Origin: Piper betle
Lineage: Eukaryota > Streptophyta > Magnoliopsida > Piperales > Piperaceae
Length of the DNA: 64,000 bases
Assembly (NCBI GenBank): GCA_033002965.1
Contig: JAURVB010013235.1
Coordinates: forward strand, 62,001 to 126,000
Reading direction: 5' to 3'
In this document: piece by piece, positions 61,881 to 64,000 of the stretch
How the letters are laid out: each line of letters opens with the position of its first letter
Numbering within the stretch: the stretch's first letter is position 1
The notes under the pieces: model-generated
Databases searched by the model: none
What the model saw: the letters and a program-made list of their open reading frames with translations, nothing else
Told to the model about the DNA's origin: nothing
Translations under genes and position numbers: made by a program

Positions 61881-62470
61881 CCTCCCATTTCGTTCTCCCC
61901 TGCTCTGCCGCGCAATCGATCTCTTTTCGCCCCTGTTTTGCCGCCCGCCGCCGGCCAGTGCCGTCGCCGCCTCGCCATCGCCTCCATTCCTTCCCCCTGT
62001 CCCTGCCGTTTTCGTTCCCCGGCCGCCAGCTCCCGCCGTCAACCGCCCTCACGACTTGCTCGGATTGGCCGCCCTCACGACAACTGCCTCGGCGAATTCG
62101 TGATCAATGGCTGGCGTAGGCGACGGCTTTGCGGACATCAGCGATGTGGTCGACGAAGGAAAAATGTGAACTTGGCAGGGCGTCGCGGTAGGCAGAGCAG
62201 GGGCGGTGCTGGGCATCGCGGTAGGCAGAGCAAGGGCGGTCCCGGGCGTCGCAGCTAGCATTACCACCAACCTCGACGGGGACGAGGGGGATGAAGGGCT
62301 GGAGCACGATGTCGGCACCCTTGATGAGGCCGACGAAGACTCCGCCGGCGACGGCGGACTTGCCGGTGGACGCTGGAACGGAGAAAGGGAGGGTGGGGAG
62401 GAGAAACGGTGTTTTTTGTGGGATTGAATTTGAACCGTCGGATCATCATCTAAGGGCTGTAAACAACTTC
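61881..62470. other. GC-rich block, probable arm of a foldback element
   Basis: C/G-rich low-complexity DNA following the palindromic module. Its right end (about 62415-62460), inverted, reads CCCTTAGATGATGATC-GACGGTTCAAATTCAA, shared with 54138-54178, so it belongs with the foldback family of element ii. A second arm was not clearly found. Confidence 0.5.
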
Positions 62471-62517
62471 TATCACAGCCAACTTAGCTTTCGTACTCTA
62501 ATACAGCAATCTTTTAT

Positions 62518-62537
62518 TTATATATATATATATATAT
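62518..62537. repeat. (TA)n microsatellite
   Basis: A short TA run at the left border of the next foldback, echoing the simple repeats next to elements i and ii. Confidence 0.85.
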
Positions 62538-62563
62538 AGGGGTTGGGTAACCTAGGAGTGACC

Positions 62564-63156
62564 CTAGGAAAATTTTCCTAGGGTCGCCCTAAATCTGGAC
62601 TGTCCGATCATAAGGACGGTCCACATTTCTTCTTCTCAAAACCCTAGCCCCTCCCCTCCTCCCATGCGCCGCCGCCGCCGGGCCGCTATTGCCGCCGCCG
62701 CGCGACCCTGCCCTCGCTGCCACCGTCGCTCGGCGCCGTCCACGGGCGAGGGCGCGGCAAGGAGGAACGGCCGCGGCGCATCGGGCCAGTTGTTGCCACG
62801 TTGCCGCGTGACCCGGCCCCGCCGCCACTGTCGCTCGCCGCCGTCTCCTCGTGCCCCCACGCTAGGGGCTCTTGCGCCGCCGTCCGCGGGCGTGGGCGCG
62901 GTGAGGAGGAACGGCGGCGGCGCGTCGGGCCCATTGTCGATGCGTCGCCGCCATTCCTCCTTGCCGCGCCCACGCCCACGGACGGCGGCGAGCGACGGTG
63001 GCGGCGAGGGCAGGTTCGTGCGGCGGCGGCGACGACGGCCCGGCGACGGCGGCGCATGGGAGGAGGGGAGGGGTTAGGGTTTGAAAAGAAGAAATCTTGA
63101 CCATCCTTATGATCAGACGGTCCATATTTGGGGCGACCTCGGGAGGTTCATTTGCA
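62564..63156. mobile_element. GC-rich inverted-repeat element (element iv)
   Basis: Left arm 62574-62800 and right arm 62940-63155 are inverted copies. GGACTGTCCGATCATAAGGA on the left pairs with TCCTTATGATCAGACGGTCC on the right. The arms contain an AAACCCTAGCCCCTCCCCTCC motif near 62638 and its inverse near 63062. GCCGCCG-type cores give long spurious frames on both strands. No transposase is present. Confidence 0.75.
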
Positions 63157-64000
63157 AAAGAATAGTGGCCAACGGCTTTTTTTAGTTTTCGATATATATG
63201 CGGGGCCTGCTACAGCAAAAAGACGAAACTTAAATAAAAATTGTGTCATATATAATGCACGTACGATTTGCAGTAATAGTCTAAAATCTAATTTCTTCAC
63301 CTTCCAAATCATTTCAAGATTCTTTGTCGAGGGTGCGGCCCATATATGCCTTTCCTTACTGACCGACACTCCGGTCTGTCCATCACAATTAATCCATCCT
63401 TACTAATTTGGTACTCATCATCTGCATTCTTTAATATCTCCATGGATAGAAGTAAGGATCACCGAACACGAGTACCAACTTGGAACTTGCCCAAAAACTA
63501 ATTTCAAGTTAACGATAGGTTCTATTAATTAATTGAGCTAATTGAGTGCTCTTCTCATATCATATATCGCATTTCTCTTTTTGAGCTGGTGATCAACAAA
63601 AACCATAACCCAAGTTGCCCAACAATGAACAAAAGAAAAAAATGTCCCCTTCGAAATATTACAAGGTCATAAATTTGGGGCATTGAGAAATTAGATCTCA
63701 AGTCCAGACTCCGGTAATTAGCTATTACATATAGAGTATGTATTATATTTCACAAACAGTAAACCAGTGTTATTGCTCTGAATCTAGCTACAATACCATT
63801 GACCACATTACATTCGACTACTTTAGTTAACCCATAGTTATAACATGCTATAAATTACAAAGCCCGACATCGATATAAACAAGCTGATAAATAGAGATCA
63901 GCATATAGCTCGAAAAGTATGTACTTTTTGTGACCTGCAAGTTCATTATATATATACGTTTGGATCAAATAAAATACTCATCGCAGCCGTTGGCTTGTCA
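63157..64000. other. AT-rich sequence to the right edge
   Basis: No recognisable gene or repeat. Confidence 0.5.

Noticed and set aside
62586..63125. Arg/Ala-rich frames on both strands
   Set aside because: Self-complementary GC-rich arms; the frames mirror one another.

Overview
The window is nuclear DNA from a flowering plant. The evidence is spliced GT-AG genes with plant-type products, about a third of the window occupied by retroelements and foldback elements, and a Ty3/gypsy chromovirus of the Tekay/Del type. The species cannot be fixed from sequence alone. GC-rich first exons in two genes and very GC-rich transposon cores would fit a monocot or an early-diverging angiosperm, but this is inference only.

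Left part (1-8.2 kb): the 5' half of a ribonucleotide reductase large-subunit gene (minus strand, running off the left edge) and a complete ASHH1-type SET-domain histone methyltransferase gene (minus). From 8.67 to 13.76 kb lies a solo LTR of a Tekay-like family (called A here), itself split by a solo LTR of a related family (B) in the opposite orientation. Both insertions keep perfect 5-bp target duplications. A GC-cored element follows (14.1-15.2 kb).

Middle (16.4-45.1 kb), the gene-bearing part: a NIPA-type magnesium transporter (plus), a truncated F-box gene (minus), a LINE remnant, a complete V-ATPase subunit B gene with a leader intron (plus), a FAR1-related pseudogene broken by frameshifts, a stop codon and a small copia-like solo LTR, an intronless dirigent gene, a second FAR1-related pseudogene, and a TPR-thioredoxin (TTL-like) gene (minus).

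Right part (46-64 kb), almost entirely mobile DNA: a tRNA-Trp-like pseudogene, then GC-rich foldback elements, one holding a hAT-type MITE and another split by a B solo LTR. A truncated B LTR is then fused to integrase, followed by a full A LTR, a triplicated primer-binding site and a truncated gag. More foldback elements follow.

The housekeeping genes are unrelated in function and do not form a pathway. The most unusual signal is a module of roughly 100 bp that recurs in LTR families A and B, in the GC-cored elements at 14 and 36 kb, and in the foldbacks at 49 and 61 kb. It is an AT-rich lead, the interrupted palindrome TTGACTCG...CGAGTCAA, then a TTACGAAA-TGCCA-like junction into GC-rich DNA. 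All exon coordinates below were read by eye from splice signals and reading frame, without transcript data.
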